NCBI GenBank assembly: GCA_022578965.1
Contig: MU400631.1
Coordinates: 55,968 to 119,967 of the forward strand
Reading direction: 5' to 3'
Source of the DNA: Xylaria sp. FL1777
Lineage: Eukaryota; Ascomycota; Sordariomycetes; Xylariales; Xylariaceae
Length of the DNA: 64,000 nt
A program made the position numbers and the translations under genes. Shown here piece by piece: positions 38,950 to 50,754 of this stretch. Below the pieces are notes generated by a model, which was given only the letters and a program-made list of their open reading frames with translations, was not told the origin of the DNA and searched no databases. Numbering within the stretch: position 1 is the first letter of the stretch; every line of letters begins with the position of its first letter.

Positions 38950-39260
38950 ATTATATAGCAAAGCAGTATATAAGCAAAAAAAAATTAGCAATAGTAAAAA
39001 TCCCTATAAAGTACTTACTTTAATATATATTAAGTTTAACTTTTATTTATTAAAAAATAAAGTTATTATATAGTTTATTAAAAAGCTTTATATTTATTGT
39101 ATTGTTTACTTTAAAAAGCTTATTTTTTTAAGTATTTAGTAAAGCTTTTTATGCATTATTAAGTTAAACATTTTTGTTATGTTTAAAAAAAGCATTAAAA
39201 TTGCTTTGTTTATAGCTTATATATAGCATACTACAAAAATAATTAAGTATAGCGTTATTT
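38950..39260 (-). pseudogene. LINE ORF2 reverse transcriptase remnant
   Basis: Minus-strand frames read FNLIMHKKLYQIL-like and SFLKQTIQ-like segments, then a LIYIKVSTL and GFLLLLIFFLLIY stretch. This is the Tad RT order (Asp-Val-x-x-Ala-Phe block, Leu-x-x-x-Gly block, GIPQGSPLSPILF block) with Gly, Pro, Gln and Ser codons changed by C-to-T. Confidence 0.7.
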
Positions 39261-41429
39261 TTATAAACTATTATAACTTATTTTTTATTTGTTTAAAAAA
39301 AAGCAGTTTATATATTGCAGCAATATAAATTAGTTTCAAAGCTATTTTAGCTTTAATAAGCTTTTTTATAATATTTAGTAAAGCAATAAGCTATTAAAAG
39401 CTTAGTAAGCTTTTATTTAGTTTATTTTTTGAAATAACTATTATTTAAGCGTTTTAAAAGCATTTTAAGTAGTAATTAATCTAAAAACTAGCTAATGTTA
39501 TATTAGCTATATGTTTAGCAAAAAACTTATGCTTATTTTTATTATTTTTAAGCAGCTATAAATTGCATGCTTTTAAAAATGCATTTAAAATCTTATTTAA
39601 TTTTAGTACTTTTTAAGCTTTTATATAACTTAAAATTGTTTGTATTTTATAGTAGTTTATGCTTTAATAAAAAAAAAAAAAAGTTAAAAAAGCTAGCAAA
39701 GTAATTATATTTTTTAAGTTAGCGTTTAGTTTTAAAAAAAACCTTTTAGTAAAAACTTTTGCTTTATTTTTAAAAATGCTTGCTATAGTTGCGTTTAAGC
39801 CGTTATTATTGCAAAGGTTTAGCAGTACTAGCTTTTTTAATGCTTATAAGCTTTTTATTTATATTTACTTTAAAGTTTTCTATATTATTTTAGCTTGTTT
39901 TATTTTTGCGCTTTTAGCTTTGCTTTTTTTTGTATTAAAAAAATTATATAGTTATTATTAAAAGTAGCTTTTAAACGCTTTAGCTTAAGCTTTTTTTTAT
40001 ACTTTATTTATTTTACGTTTATTTTAGTAAGCTTTTTTAGTTCGGACTTTTTGCTAGTAAACGTAAGCTTTTTTTTTTTTTTGTATTGCTTGCTTTACTT
40101 TTGCTATTTATTAGTTATATTATAGCTTGTTTTTTTTTTAGTTTAGTATTGTTTTATTTGTAATTTTATTTAAGCTATTAAATAGTTTTTTTATAGCTAA
40201 ATCTAAATATTTAAAGTTTTTAGCGTTTGCTAAATAAAAAGTTGCTAAAAAAAAGCATGCTTTAATTTTTACTTGTTTTATATTAGCTAGCTTTTAGTTT
40301 TAGCTTAAGTTTTTTAAAAGTTTATTTAGTTTATTAAAGCTTTTTATTTAGTACTTAAGTAGCTTATAATTGCTTTTTACTATGTTTAAGCTTAATATAA
40401 AAGCAGCTTTTAAGTTTATTAATACTTAAGCTAGGTTTATAGTAATATTTAGTTTTTTTTAGTTAAAAAAAGTGCTTATGTTTTTTAAAGTAATAAGCTT
40501 AAGGTTTTAGTTTTATGCTAGTAATATAGCTTTTTTAGCTTTAGTATATAGCTTTAATATATATATTTAATTTTAATAATATAAATTAAAATCCTTAAGT
40601 AGTAAAGTTTTGTTAGTAAGCTGCTTTTGTTTTAGTTTTATTAATAGTATAAGCTATTTTTAAGCTATACAAAAAAAAAAAAAAAAATAAATGCAATAAA
40701 TATTAAAGTTTTCGTTTTTAAGGCTTAAAGTAATTATGCATTAATCTTTTATACCCTTTATTCTTTTTACTTTTATTATTAAATCTATTAGTATAATTGC
40801 TTAAAGCTTGCTTTAGTTCTAATATTATATAATGCTATATTTTAAGCTAGTTAAGCATATAACGTATAAAAGTTACTAGTAGCTATTAGTAGCTTGCAAA
40901 TTGCTAAAACATTATATTTATTTCTTTTAAAAAAGATTTTTTTTATAACTATATAACTTTTTTTAACGTTTTATTAAAGTATAAAATACTTATTTATTAT
41001 ATACTAATAAAAGTTTTACCTTTGTTGTTACTTTTTTTTAACGCGTTTTTATTATAGTTTTAAAGCAAAGTTAAGCTTTTTTTTTTTTGTGTTATTAAGT
41101 TTGTAGTTATAAACTTTTTTATTATAATACTGCTTATATTTTTAAAAAAGTTAAACTAAAATTGGTTTAAAATTATAATGCGTTTAGTTAAAAACTGGCT
41201 TTTTTTTTAGCTATTGTTTTAGTTTTTTAAGCTTAAAAGCTTGTTTACTTTTTGCAGCTAAGTTATTTTTACGTTTTTTGCTGTTTTAAAAGCTAGCTAC
41301 TTTTAAAAGCTAAATAGTACTGCAATAAGTTTGTTTTAAAAAGCTAGTTTAACTATTATATTTGTAATATAGTTAGCTGCTTTATATATATATATATTTT
41401 TTGCTATATTTTTTGCTTTTTAAGCGTAT

Positions 41430-41610
41430 AAGCATATTATAGCTTATGCAAAATGTTTGCTGTTATATTGCTTACATTTAGCTAAGCTATTTGCAGCTTA
41501 TATTAAACATATGTTTTTTTTATTGTTAACGTGTTACAAAAATGCATACTAACTGCAATATTTGTTTTTTTTGCAGTAAGCTGCTTTATATTTTTATTTA
41601 TAGCATTAAT
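41430..41610 (-). pseudogene. LINE ORF1 zinc-knuckle region remnant
   Basis: The minus strand gives YCKKNKYCS, AKCKQYNSKHFA and IICLYA: Cys-x2-Cys and Cys-x2-Cys-x3-5-His-x-Ala spacings followed by a Cys-x-Tyr end, as in the CCHC knuckles of Tad-type ORF1 proteins. Several Cys codons are lost. Confidence 0.6.
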
Positions 41611-43879
41611 AGCATTTTAATGCTATTATATTTTTAAAGTATAATAAAGCTACATAATAGTTATAGTTTTAAAAAACTTTGTTATTATATAGCTTGTTTG
41701 CATTTTAAACTAATTTTATACTAATATATATTAGTTTTATGCTACGCTTATATTATTAAAGTTTTTTTAGCAGTATAATTTTTGCAATTTTTATATTATT
41801 AGCTTGCTATAATTACGCTTTTAAAAGCTTTTTTTCTAGTTTAATAACTTTAGTAGCTAGTATACTTATTATTATAAGTTAAAATAACTGCTAGTATATT
41901 ATTAATTTATTTTTAAATACTATTGTAGTTTATTTTGTATTGTTTATATATTAGTTTTTTATTTTTTTTAAGCTAAAAATAATCTTTTAATTATTATTAG
42001 TAAGCTTATAAGCTGCTTTAATAACATTTAAAAATAGCGCTTTGTTTATTTTTTATATTGCAATATGCTTAGTTTTGCTATAAATACTTAAAGCTGTTAG
42101 CATAACTATAATAGTTTAATTATAAATAACTATTATATTTGTATAATATAAAAAAGCTGCTATAATATTAGCAAATTTTTTTAGGTTTAAGTTTTAGCTA
42201 ATAATGTTTATATATATTTATACTTATAAAGCGCTTTTTAGAATATTTTTAATAGCTTTTTTAATGCGCTTAAATTAAGTGTTTAAGTTTATTTAAAAAA
42301 GTATATAAACGTATTTTGTGCTAGCTTTAAGTAATATATAAATTACTTTTTTAGTAATAGTAATTGTTTTTAATGCTTTACTAAGCTTAAAAAATCTTTT
42401 TATATTTGCTTTAGCAGCTTTTTATTTGTTTTTATTTGCGTTTAGTTCGGTTTTAAGTAATTAGCATTATTTAGTAAGTTTATTTACATAGTATTAACGT
42501 AGCCTAGTTAAAATAACATTTAAGCTAATTGCTAGCCTAACAAAAAGGTTTTCATTAAAGCTTACTGTGCTGCTAAATATACATTAATATAGCATTGTGC
42601 CTAAAGGCAACACGGCCCAAAAAATTTGATTTTAAAATTAAAAACCTTTTTTACGTATATTTAAATGCTCTATTAGCAATTATAACAAAAAACAGAAAAA
42701 GCTCCAATTTACTAAAGTATTAATAATAAAATGTAATAATAAAATAATTATAAATATAAAAAGCATTTTTAAATTTGCTTAATATTTTTAAATAACTTAA
42801 GAAATTATATTTAAAGTGTTTTTTTTTTAATATTTAAGCACTTAATAAAAGTGCTAAAAGGTTAAAAAATATAATTAAAAAAAAGCAAAATTTATAAAAA
42901 ATAAATTTAAATTATTAACTTATTTTTAAATAAAAATTATTAAAGCTATTATATATTTTTATAATTATATTTTTAAATATATTTATAACTAAAAAACTTT
43001 ATATAAGAAATTTTATATTTATTTTTAAATATAAAAGAATATAATTTAAAAAAACAAAGTATTTATTTTATTATATTTAAAAGTTTATAAATATAAACAT
43101 TTATTATAATATTAATAGTTTAACTAAAAACTAATAAAAAAAAAGCTTAATTTAAAAGCTTAAATAAAATATTTAATTAAATATTAATTATTTATTACAT
43201 ATTATATATAATTATTAAAAGCTAATAAAGTTATTATAATTAAAAACGTTATATTTAATAAAAATATTGTTTTTTTAAAAAATATTAATTTTTTAAAAAA
43301 TAACTTTTTAAAAATTACTAATAAAAAGTTTAAAGCTTTATTAGCTAAAATTATTTATTAATTTTATTAAAAAACTACTTAATAAATTTTTATTAATTTA
43401 TATAAAAACTAAAAAATATATATACTAATTAATTTTATTAAAAAAGCAAAAAACAAAAATATTAATAAAAAAGTAAATTAAAATAAAAACTTATTGTTAT
43501 AAATTAATTATTTATATATTAAAGCAATTTTTGCTTTTTATTTTATTTTTTTTAAATCTTTTGTTTATTATGCTTTTTTTAGCGCTATAATTAAAAAAGC
43601 TAGCTAAAAATCTTTTTTTATAAAAATTATTAAATTATTTAATTTTATTTTAAAGTTTAAAAAAAGTTTTTAAATAACTTTTTTTAAAGTTATAGTATAT
43701 AAAAGTTACTAAAAAGCTATATTTAATATAAAACATTTAATAATTATAAAGTTATAATATAATATATTAATAAATAAAGCTAATAAAGCTAAACTTTTCA
43801 AAAGATTTTTAAGCTATTTTAATAATAATATTAAATTTATTAAAAATAAAAAACTTATATTTTTTATATAAAGTATTAT

Positions 43880-44170
43880 TTATTATGCTTTATTTAAATT
43901 TATTTTAAAAGTGTTATTATTTATGCTTTTATAAAATACTGCTTATTATGCTTTATTTAAATTTATTTTAAAAGTGCTATTATTTATGCTTTTATAAAGT
44001 ATTGCTTATTATGCTTTAATTAAATTTATTTTAAAAGTATTATTATTTATGTTTTTATTAAGTGCTATTATTTGTATTTTAATTAAATTTATTTTAAAAG
44101 TGCTATTATTTATGCTTTTATTAAGTGCTACTTTTAATGCTTTAATTTATTTTATTTTAAAAAATGCTTT
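43880..44170 (+). repeat. 63 bp tandem repeat (about 4.6 copies), in-frame within copia
   Basis: Units start at 43880, 43943 and 44006, then about 44069 and 44132, each opening with TTATTATGCTTTAATT-like sequence. The 63 bp period equals 21 codons. In the frame shared with the downstream RT the unit reads YYALFKFILKVLLFMLL plus four residues, which suits a former Pro/Ser-rich linker whose CCN and TCN codons became Leu, Phe and Ser-poor. Confidence 0.8.
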
Positions 44171-44281
44171 AATACTTTAAAAGTTAAACTTTATAAAGCT
44201 GCTTTAAATTAAATTTAAAATTTATTACTAAAACCTTTTTTTATTTTTAAATAATATAAAGATTTTAGTACTTATTTTATA

Positions 44282-44753
44282 ACGTGGTTTATATGTAAGT
44301 TATGCATTTAAGCGAGTTATGCATGTTAGCTTAGCGTACTATTACACTTATTTTTTATGTAAAGGTACTTACTCCACTTTTAAATAACTTAGCTAAAAAG
44401 AATCGGAAAAATATAAGGGTTGTTTTTTTGTAATTATAACTATATAGTTTACCTTAAATAACTTTGTTTTATAATGTAGCTATTTTATATCAAAAAGTAC
44501 GTAAAAATAATTTCTGTAATTTATATTTTGCTTAATGCACGGTTTAAAAAAATAGCAACTTAATAAGACAAAGTTATTTTAAGTAAACTATATAGTTATA
44601 ATTACAATAAAACAACCCTTGTATTTTTCCGATTTGTTTTAGCTGAGTTATTTAAAAGTGGAGTATGTATCTCTTAATAAAATATTGTATATAGCAGTAC
44701 GTTAAACTAAGTGCGCGGCTCGCTTAAATGCGCAACTTGCATATAAACCACAT
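44282..44753. mobile_element. Fold-back MITE (472 bp), nearly complete palindrome, TA target duplication
   Basis: It begins ACGTGGTTTATATGTAAGTT and ends with the inverted ATGTGGTTTATATGCAAGTT. The two arms match through almost their whole length: the blocks CTCCACTTTTAAATAACT, AATCGGAAAAATA and AGGGTTGTTTT...GTAATTATAACTATATAGTTTA occur in both. TA is duplicated at 44280-44281 and 44754-44755. The terminal ACGTGGTTTATA is shared with the MITE at 34309-35115, so the two belong to one terminal family with different interiors. Confidence 0.9.
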
Positions 44754-44989
44754 TAAATAAAGATTTTAAATAAGCTAAAAAGTTATATTTTTAAACCTAT
44801 AAAAATATAAATATTTAAAAAAAAGTTAATATATATATTATTTATAAAAAACTAATTTTAAACTAAATATAAATATATATTTATAAATTTAATAAATATA
44901 ATTTTTATTAAAAATATAAAGCTAAATTTATTATTTAAAAAAACTAATAATTAACTAATAAAAAAAAATACTTATATATTTATTTTTAT

Positions 44990-45270
44990 AAATAAATTAT
45001 TTTAAACTTTTATAGCTATTATAGCTAAGTTTAATTTTAAACTAAAATAATGTAATATAATAAATATTTTTATTAATGTAAAACTAAATAAAAAAATTTA
45101 TATATATATGCTTTTAAGCTATTATAAATTATAAATTTTTTTTAGATTTTTTAAACATTATATAATTTTTAAGAATTATTGCTTTTTTAGGAGTAAAAAT
45201 TAATTTAATTTTTAAAATTTATAAGTTACTAAATAGTTTTTTATAAGCTATATTACTATATTAAACAAAC
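44990..45270 (+). pseudogene. Copia reverse transcriptase remnant
   Basis: The frame starting with ACT at 45006 reads TFIAIIAKFNFKLK, stop, then IINIFINVKLNKKIYIYM, followed after a gap by FFRFFKHYIIF. This matches the copia RT block with the Gln-x-Asp-(Val/Ile)-x-x-Ala-Phe-Leu core, the Glu-Ile-Tyr-Met turn and the LYGL(K/R) motif. Gln and Asp codons are lost to C-to-T changes. Confidence 0.78.
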
Positions 45271-45769
45271 GGTTTTTATTTTTATATATATAAATAATAT
45301 TATTTAAGTGTATTAAAAAACTAAAAAAGCTATTATTTAATAAGCAATTTTTAAACTAAAGTGTTATTATAAAATAATTAATAAAAATAACCTTTTGTAG
45401 TTTTTTAGCATAAAAATTATTTAAAATTATAAAAAAAGCTTAATTTAGCTATTATAATTTTTATATATTAAAAAAATTATTAAGCTTAAAAATAAATTTA
45501 TTTTTAAAGCTTATATTTTAATAAAAACAAAAGAACTTAATTTTTATAATAAACTAGTTATAAAGCAAAAAGTTTATTATTACTAAAAAAAAATAAGTTT
45601 AATTATATATAATATTATAATTATTTAATTTAATATTGCTTTTAAAGCAGTTAATTATTATAATTTAATTTAAATTTTAAACTAAAATATTATAAGTTTA
45701 CTAATTAATTATTGTTTTACTTTAAAATTATTTAATATTATACGTTTTAATTTAAAAATAAAAATAAGT

Positions 45770-46250
45770 TTATTATTATAAATAATTCTTTTTTTACTAA
45801 TAATACTTTTAATTATAAAAGTTTATAAACTTATATTATAATGTTATTTAATAAAATTATTAAATAAAAAGCTAATAAATAAAATATAATAATAATATTT
45901 ATAATTAAAATTAAACCTTTAATATTTATTTAAGTTTTTCAAAAAGCAATATTTATTAATTAATTAATTAAAAAATTAAAAGTTATATTAAATAACTAAT
46001 AAATTTAAATTTAATACAATAATTAATAAATAATTAAATTAATTATAAAAAACATTGCTATATTATAAATAAAGCTATAATATATAAATATTTATAATTA
46101 TTAGTTATAATAAAACGTTTTTAATAAAACTTTAAAAGTTAAATATATTTTTATTATTAATATAATTATTAATAGTTTAATAATAGCACTTTTTAAAAAC
46201 AAATAAAATACTTTTTTAAACTAGCTTAATTTTATAAATATCAAAAATAT
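45770..46250 (+). pseudogene. Copia RNase H remnant and pol C-terminus
   Basis: The frame near 45943 reads KAIFIN-stop-LIKKLK, and further on YNN-stop-stop-IIKLIIKNIA, then YINIYNY, KTLKVKYIFIININ and FKNK. These follow the copia RNase H order (Glu-Ala-x-x-x-Ala, Lys-Glu-(A/I)-x-(F/W), Cys-Asp-Asn-Gln, Arg-x-Lys-His-Ile-(D/E), (L)-x-x-(A/G)-Asp-x-x-Thr-Lys). The TAA stops fall where TGG and CAA are expected. Confidence 0.78.
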
Positions 46251-46381
46251 TTAAAAATATTAAATGTTTAAAGAAATACTAAAAAAAAAATAAAAAATAC
46301 TTAAAAACTTACTAAAAAAAAACATTAAATATATAAATAATTAAATAAATATAATAAGTTTTTTTAGCTAAATATAATTAC

Positions 46382-46660
46382 TATAATAGCAGCAATACTG
46401 GAAAGATAGTGCAAGGGACTAATTATACCTTATATTTTAAGAAAATATTCTACTTAAATAAAAAAAAAAAAAAAAAAAAACTACTTTATATATTTTTAAT
46501 AGCAATATATAAACAACTTATATAGTATTTGCATAGCTTACTTATAATAACTATTTATTATACTTTTAATAGGATTAATAAAACAATAAGCTATGCATAA
46601 AGTACTATATGCTCTTTTTTATAAAGTATGTATTTAATACTTTAACGTAGCGCAGCTATA
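46382..46660 (-). repeat. LTR (3') of Ty3/gypsy element 2
   Basis: It matches 63203-63476, including TATATATTTTTAATAGCAAT and TTTAACGTAGCGCAGCTATA. An internal poly(A) run differs in length between the copies (46461-46480 against 63279-63296). The right limit is uncertain by a few bases, as GCTTT follows in both. Confidence 0.85.
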
Positions 46661-47887
46661 GCTTTAGCTACAAGCAAGCTATAACTTTAACAAATTAGCA
46701 AGCTATAGCTTTAGCTATAAACAAACTATAAGCTGTTATAATTTTTTCCTTACAAAAAAACTTAGCTTAAGTCTTTATAAGTAAAAAAATGTATTTTTGC
46801 AAAATTAAACTAATAACTTAACTAGCATTTTTAAATAGCAAACAAGTACTTTTTGGTTAAACTTTTAGTAAATTAAATAATAAAAGCTATTATTTCTTGC
46901 TACTAATTTACTAAACTAATAGCTAATCGTTAAAAATTATGCTTATTATTTTGTTTTATTTTTAAAACTAAGTTTTTATTTTTTTTTTATTAGTAGTTAT
47001 TGCTTTATTATTGTTAAAATGCAATAATTTAAATATATTTTTTTTAGTTACGCGTAATTACTTCTTAAGCTTTATTAAAAGACTTGCTTTATTTAAGTTA
47101 TTATTATAGTATTTTTTTAGTACTAGCAGCAAATTTTTAAAGTTTTTAGCGAAGTACTATTTATTATTATAGTTTTATTTTTTTTATACTACTTTATAAC
47201 ATAACTTGCGGTATTATAAGCAAAAAAAAAGTACTTTTTTTACTTTTTATTCCTTTTTTTTTACAGCTAAGTTTATTATTTCTTTGTTTAAGCGCTTGTA
47301 TTTTTAGCTAAACAGCAGGTTATTAAAATATTTTTGCAATTAATTAGCATAAAACTATTAGCTTTTTTTTTAAAAGTTAAGCAGTTTAAGTTTAAATATA
47401 TTTAAGTTTTTAAGTAGCATATTAATAATGCAGTATAGTTTTTTAGTTATTAAATAATTAAGTTTATTGCTTAAGCAATTAGTTTGTTTACTTTTTTTTT
47501 AAAGCATATATATATAATTTTTTTTTTTAAAGTTAAGGTTTTATTAATGCTTGTTTGCTTAGTTAGTTATTTGCTACTAAGCTGCTTTAACAAATTGTTG
47601 CGCTTTTTTTATAGCTACACATATTTTTTAAACGTAAGCTTATATTTTTTTTTGTAATAGCTTCTTATGCAAGCTTTTATTTGCTAAGTTTCTAGTTTTT
47701 GCTTTTTAGTTAAAAAGTAAACGCATTAGTTTTTTAGTTAGCACTTTACGTAAAAAAATATTTTTTAGCAACTTATAAAGTAAAAATGCTTATATTATGT
47801 TTATTGCTAAAAATACCTTTAATTACTTTTTTTAAAAGAAATTAATAAAAAGTTTTAGTTTTTAATTTAGCTATTAATATATAATTT

Positions 47888-48010
47888 TAATTTGTTTTGC
47901 AGTTTGCTTATATTTAGCTAAAGAAAAGTTTAATTTAATGCTATATATTTTTAATAGTTTATTAATAAAGTTTGTAATAAATTATGAACTTTTATTACTA
48001 ATAAATAATC
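47888..48010 (-). pseudogene. Integrase core remnant of Ty3/gypsy element 2
   Basis: The minus-strand frame reads FITNFINKLLKIYSIKLNFS followed by AKYKQTAKQI, matching the second-Asp to Glu interval of Ty3/gypsy integrases (GxQFxSxF...LGIK..FS...HPQTDGQxE). His, Pro, Asp and Gly codons are mutated. Confidence 0.72.
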
Positions 48011-48558
48011 CTAGCTATTTATATACGTAAAAAAAGCTTTAGTAATACATTTTTACAGCTTTTTTAATAGTTATGCTGCTTTTATATAGCATTATTTAAG
48101 TTAGCTTAAATAATCCATTAATTACACAAAATATTATATTATAGCTATATTTATTTATTAAAAAACTTTTAAAGTTTATTATAAAATATTGCTATACTTA
48201 ATTAAGTATTAATAAAAATATAAGTTTACTAAAAGTTTTATTATAAAGTACTTTAATAGCTTAGCATAAATAATTTGCTACGTACTAGTTAATGTCTTTA
48301 TATAAGCTTTACTACTAATAGCGTTCTATTATTATATAATGCATTTTTTTTTATTAAAATATGCTATTATAAGCTTTACGTATACTTTTTTAATAAGTTT
48401 TGTTTTTAGGTTATTTAAGTTAAATATAATTAGCTTTTTATTTTATAGTAATAAGTTGCTTAATATAAAAAAGTTAAAATTTTTACTTTTTTAAGCTTTA
48501 GTTTATATACTATTAAAACTAACGTTTTAACAATTAGTTTTTAATATAATATTAATTA

Positions 48559-50754
48559 TATTTGCAGTACACTAAAAAAGCAAATAAATTTTTAACTAGG
48601 CTACTAGTTATTGCGCGACCTAAAAAAAGCACGTAAAATAGCTAAATAAGTTCTAAATATAAAAAGGCTTAGCTATTATAACGTAGCTAAAAAACTAATT
48701 AAGTTATAAGCAGCTATAAAAACATAAAAATAAAGGCTTTTAAATATGGAGCAAAAGCAGCTAAGCATTAATACTGGCTTTTTTTTAAGCTAAAAAAGGT
48801 TTATTATAACTACGAAGCAAAAGCTAAAGCATTTATTATAAAGCTGTTTGCTACTTATAGTTTTAAAAAAGCTACTTATTATAGGTTTACATTTATAAAT
48901 TCTAAAGTAAAGCATAACATAATAAAATATTAAAAATAGCAATATAAAATTACAAACATAAAACTATAAAAGTTAAAAAGCATATATTATAAAAAAGCAA
49001 AGCAATTAAATAACTTTATTAAGTATTAAATATTAAAATTTTACTAAAATTTTTAGCTACTAAATATATAACAATGCTAACTTTTAAAAGTTATATAAAT
49101 ACTTTTTAATTAGCTTATTTATATAAAACTTTTAGCTTTTTTACTTGCTATAGTTTTTTTTGCTTTTTTAATTATAACTTAAAGTTACGTATTAGCTATA
49201 AATATAGCTTAAATATTTTTATTAGTACAAAAATAGCATATAGCTATACAAGCTTTAATAAACGATTAAAGTTTTTTATTAACTTTTTTAAGCTAAAAAA
49301 TTATTAGTAGTACTTAAAATTAAAAAAACTTTAATAGTTAAAATAAGCATAAAGTAAAGCTTAAAAACATACAAACATTAATATAGTTAAAAGTATTTAT
49401 AGAACTATAACTGCTATTTTTAGCGCTTACTTTGCTTTTTTTGTATTATAAGCACTTAGTAAATTTGCTAGTAATATTATAAACGCAAAAATTATTAATG
49501 TTTTTATATAATTAATATAAAAAAAACAGCAATAAAAAGTGCATAATATATTACTATAATATAAGCAATATAATAATAATATAGCTTAAGCATTTTAGTA
49601 TATTTAATAAATACAAATTTTAAAACTATTAGTAATATTTTAGCGCAAAGTATTAAAGCATTTATTTTTATTTTAAGAATTAGCGTTATAGCAAAAAAAC
49701 ATAATAACAAACAGTTATAAAAGCTTAAACTATATAATAGCAAGCTGTTAGCTACTTTATTTAGTACTATAAATTAAATAACTAGTAAAAACTACAGCAA
49801 AATAACTTATAACTTTAAATATATAAGCTTAATACTAATTAGTATATATACTTAAGCTAAGCTAATTATAAATACGTATTATAAAAAGTATAGCAGCTAT
49901 AGCAAAGTAGATTTTTATATAATTATAACGTATTAATAACTAATTATATTACAAACTAAGTACTTTAATATACTAAAGCAAGCATAAGCTAAGCATGTAA
50001 TAGTAATAATAATAAAAATAATAAAGTTAATAGTTAAAAAAGAAAAAAATTAGCATAAATAGCTAAATAAAATAACTTATTATTTATTGCTATTTTATAC
50101 TGCTTAATGTATAAGCTACTTATAAGCTATGCTTATTTAGTAAGCTTACTATAAAAAGCATAAAAGCAACTTAAAAAATAAATATATAAAAAGCAAACTA
50201 AAAAGTAATAAGCAATTAACTTTGCTTATAACTTAGTTATAACTTAGTTATAAAAAAACTAATATAGCAAAAAGCTAGCAGTAATACTAAAGCAAGTAAA
50301 CTATAATATACTAGTAATATAATAAAAAAAGGTTTAAAAAAAGACCAAAAAAAAAAGCAGCATATTTAGCTAAGTAAGTACTAAAACTAAAAAAACTGCT
50401 ATAAGCAGCATAAAACAAGCAGCAATACTAAAACAGGCAAACTACAAAGCAAAAAAAATATAAAGAAAAAAAAACTACAAAATAACTACGTAAAAGTGCA
50501 TATACTTAATTAATAACATAATACAAGTAAACAAACAACCTAAAAATAAAAAAATAAAAAGTAAAACACTTAATAAAATTATAGCAAAACTAGTATAACT
50601 TAAAAGTAAATATAAAATGTTTTTACTTAGCTACTAGAAAAAAAGTAAGCCGCTTATAGCTTGCTTTTAACTTATAAGCATAGTTTTTACTTATATATAT
50701 AAAAGATAAAAACTAGTATAGCTAGTAAGCTATTAGCCCAAGTAATACAATATA
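48559..50754 (+). mobile_element. 5'-truncated LINE copy (2.2 kb) inserted in Ty3/gypsy element 2
   Basis: Perfect 14 bp duplication TATAATATTAATTA at 48545-48558 and 50755-50768. The 2,196 bp unit matches 18576-20770 and the reverse complement of 35587-37781 from end to end, starting TATTTGCAG and ending AGTAATACAA. It keeps slightly more G and C than the copy at 18.6 kb. The minus-strand frame 49743-49504 is the antisense frame shared by the copies. Confidence 0.87.

Larger units (their letters stand above)
35587..42710 (-). mobile_element. Full-length Tad-like LINE (7.1 kb), mutated, minus strand
   Basis: A perfect 15 bp duplication, ACTAAAGTATTAATA at 35572-35586 and 42711-42725, brackets 7,124 bp. 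Reading leftward on the minus strand: a relatively GC-rich 5' UTR (42.50-42.65 kb), an ORF1 region with repeated Cys/His knuckles (about 41.43-41.60), an ORF2 reverse transcriptase (about 38.95-39.26), a post-RT/RNase H-like tail (about 37.65-38.80), and a long 3' segment ending AGTAATACAA without poly(A). The fragment content and order match the Tad clade of fungal LINEs. It sits in the copia integrase interval. All frames are broken. Confidence 0.85.
33500..46300 (+). mobile_element. Ty1/copia retrotransposon, mutated and split by three later insertions
   Basis: Plus-strand fragments of a copia pol appear in order: protease near 33.96-34.28 kb, a repetitive linker (43.88-44.17), reverse transcriptase near 44.99-45.27 kb and RNase H near 45.77-46.25 kb. 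Removing the two MITEs and the LINE leaves about 4.4 kb, a normal copia size. The repeat linker and RT share the same frame, and the 472 bp MITE plus its TA target duplication (474 bp) preserves it. RNase H is in another frame, so an indel separates them. The outer limits are approximate: I found no LTR pair, and the right LTR may have been lost or separated by gypsy element 2. Confidence 0.75.

Noticed and set aside
43880..44170. The 63 bp repeats as a CRISPR-like array
   Set aside because: Units are contiguous without unique spacers, and the organism is a fungus. It is a tandem repeat within copia.
46382..46660. Repeat pair 46382/63203 as unrelated solo LTRs
   Set aside because: Minus-strand gypsy pol domains in the correct order lie between them once the two nested insertions are removed, so they are the two ends of one element.
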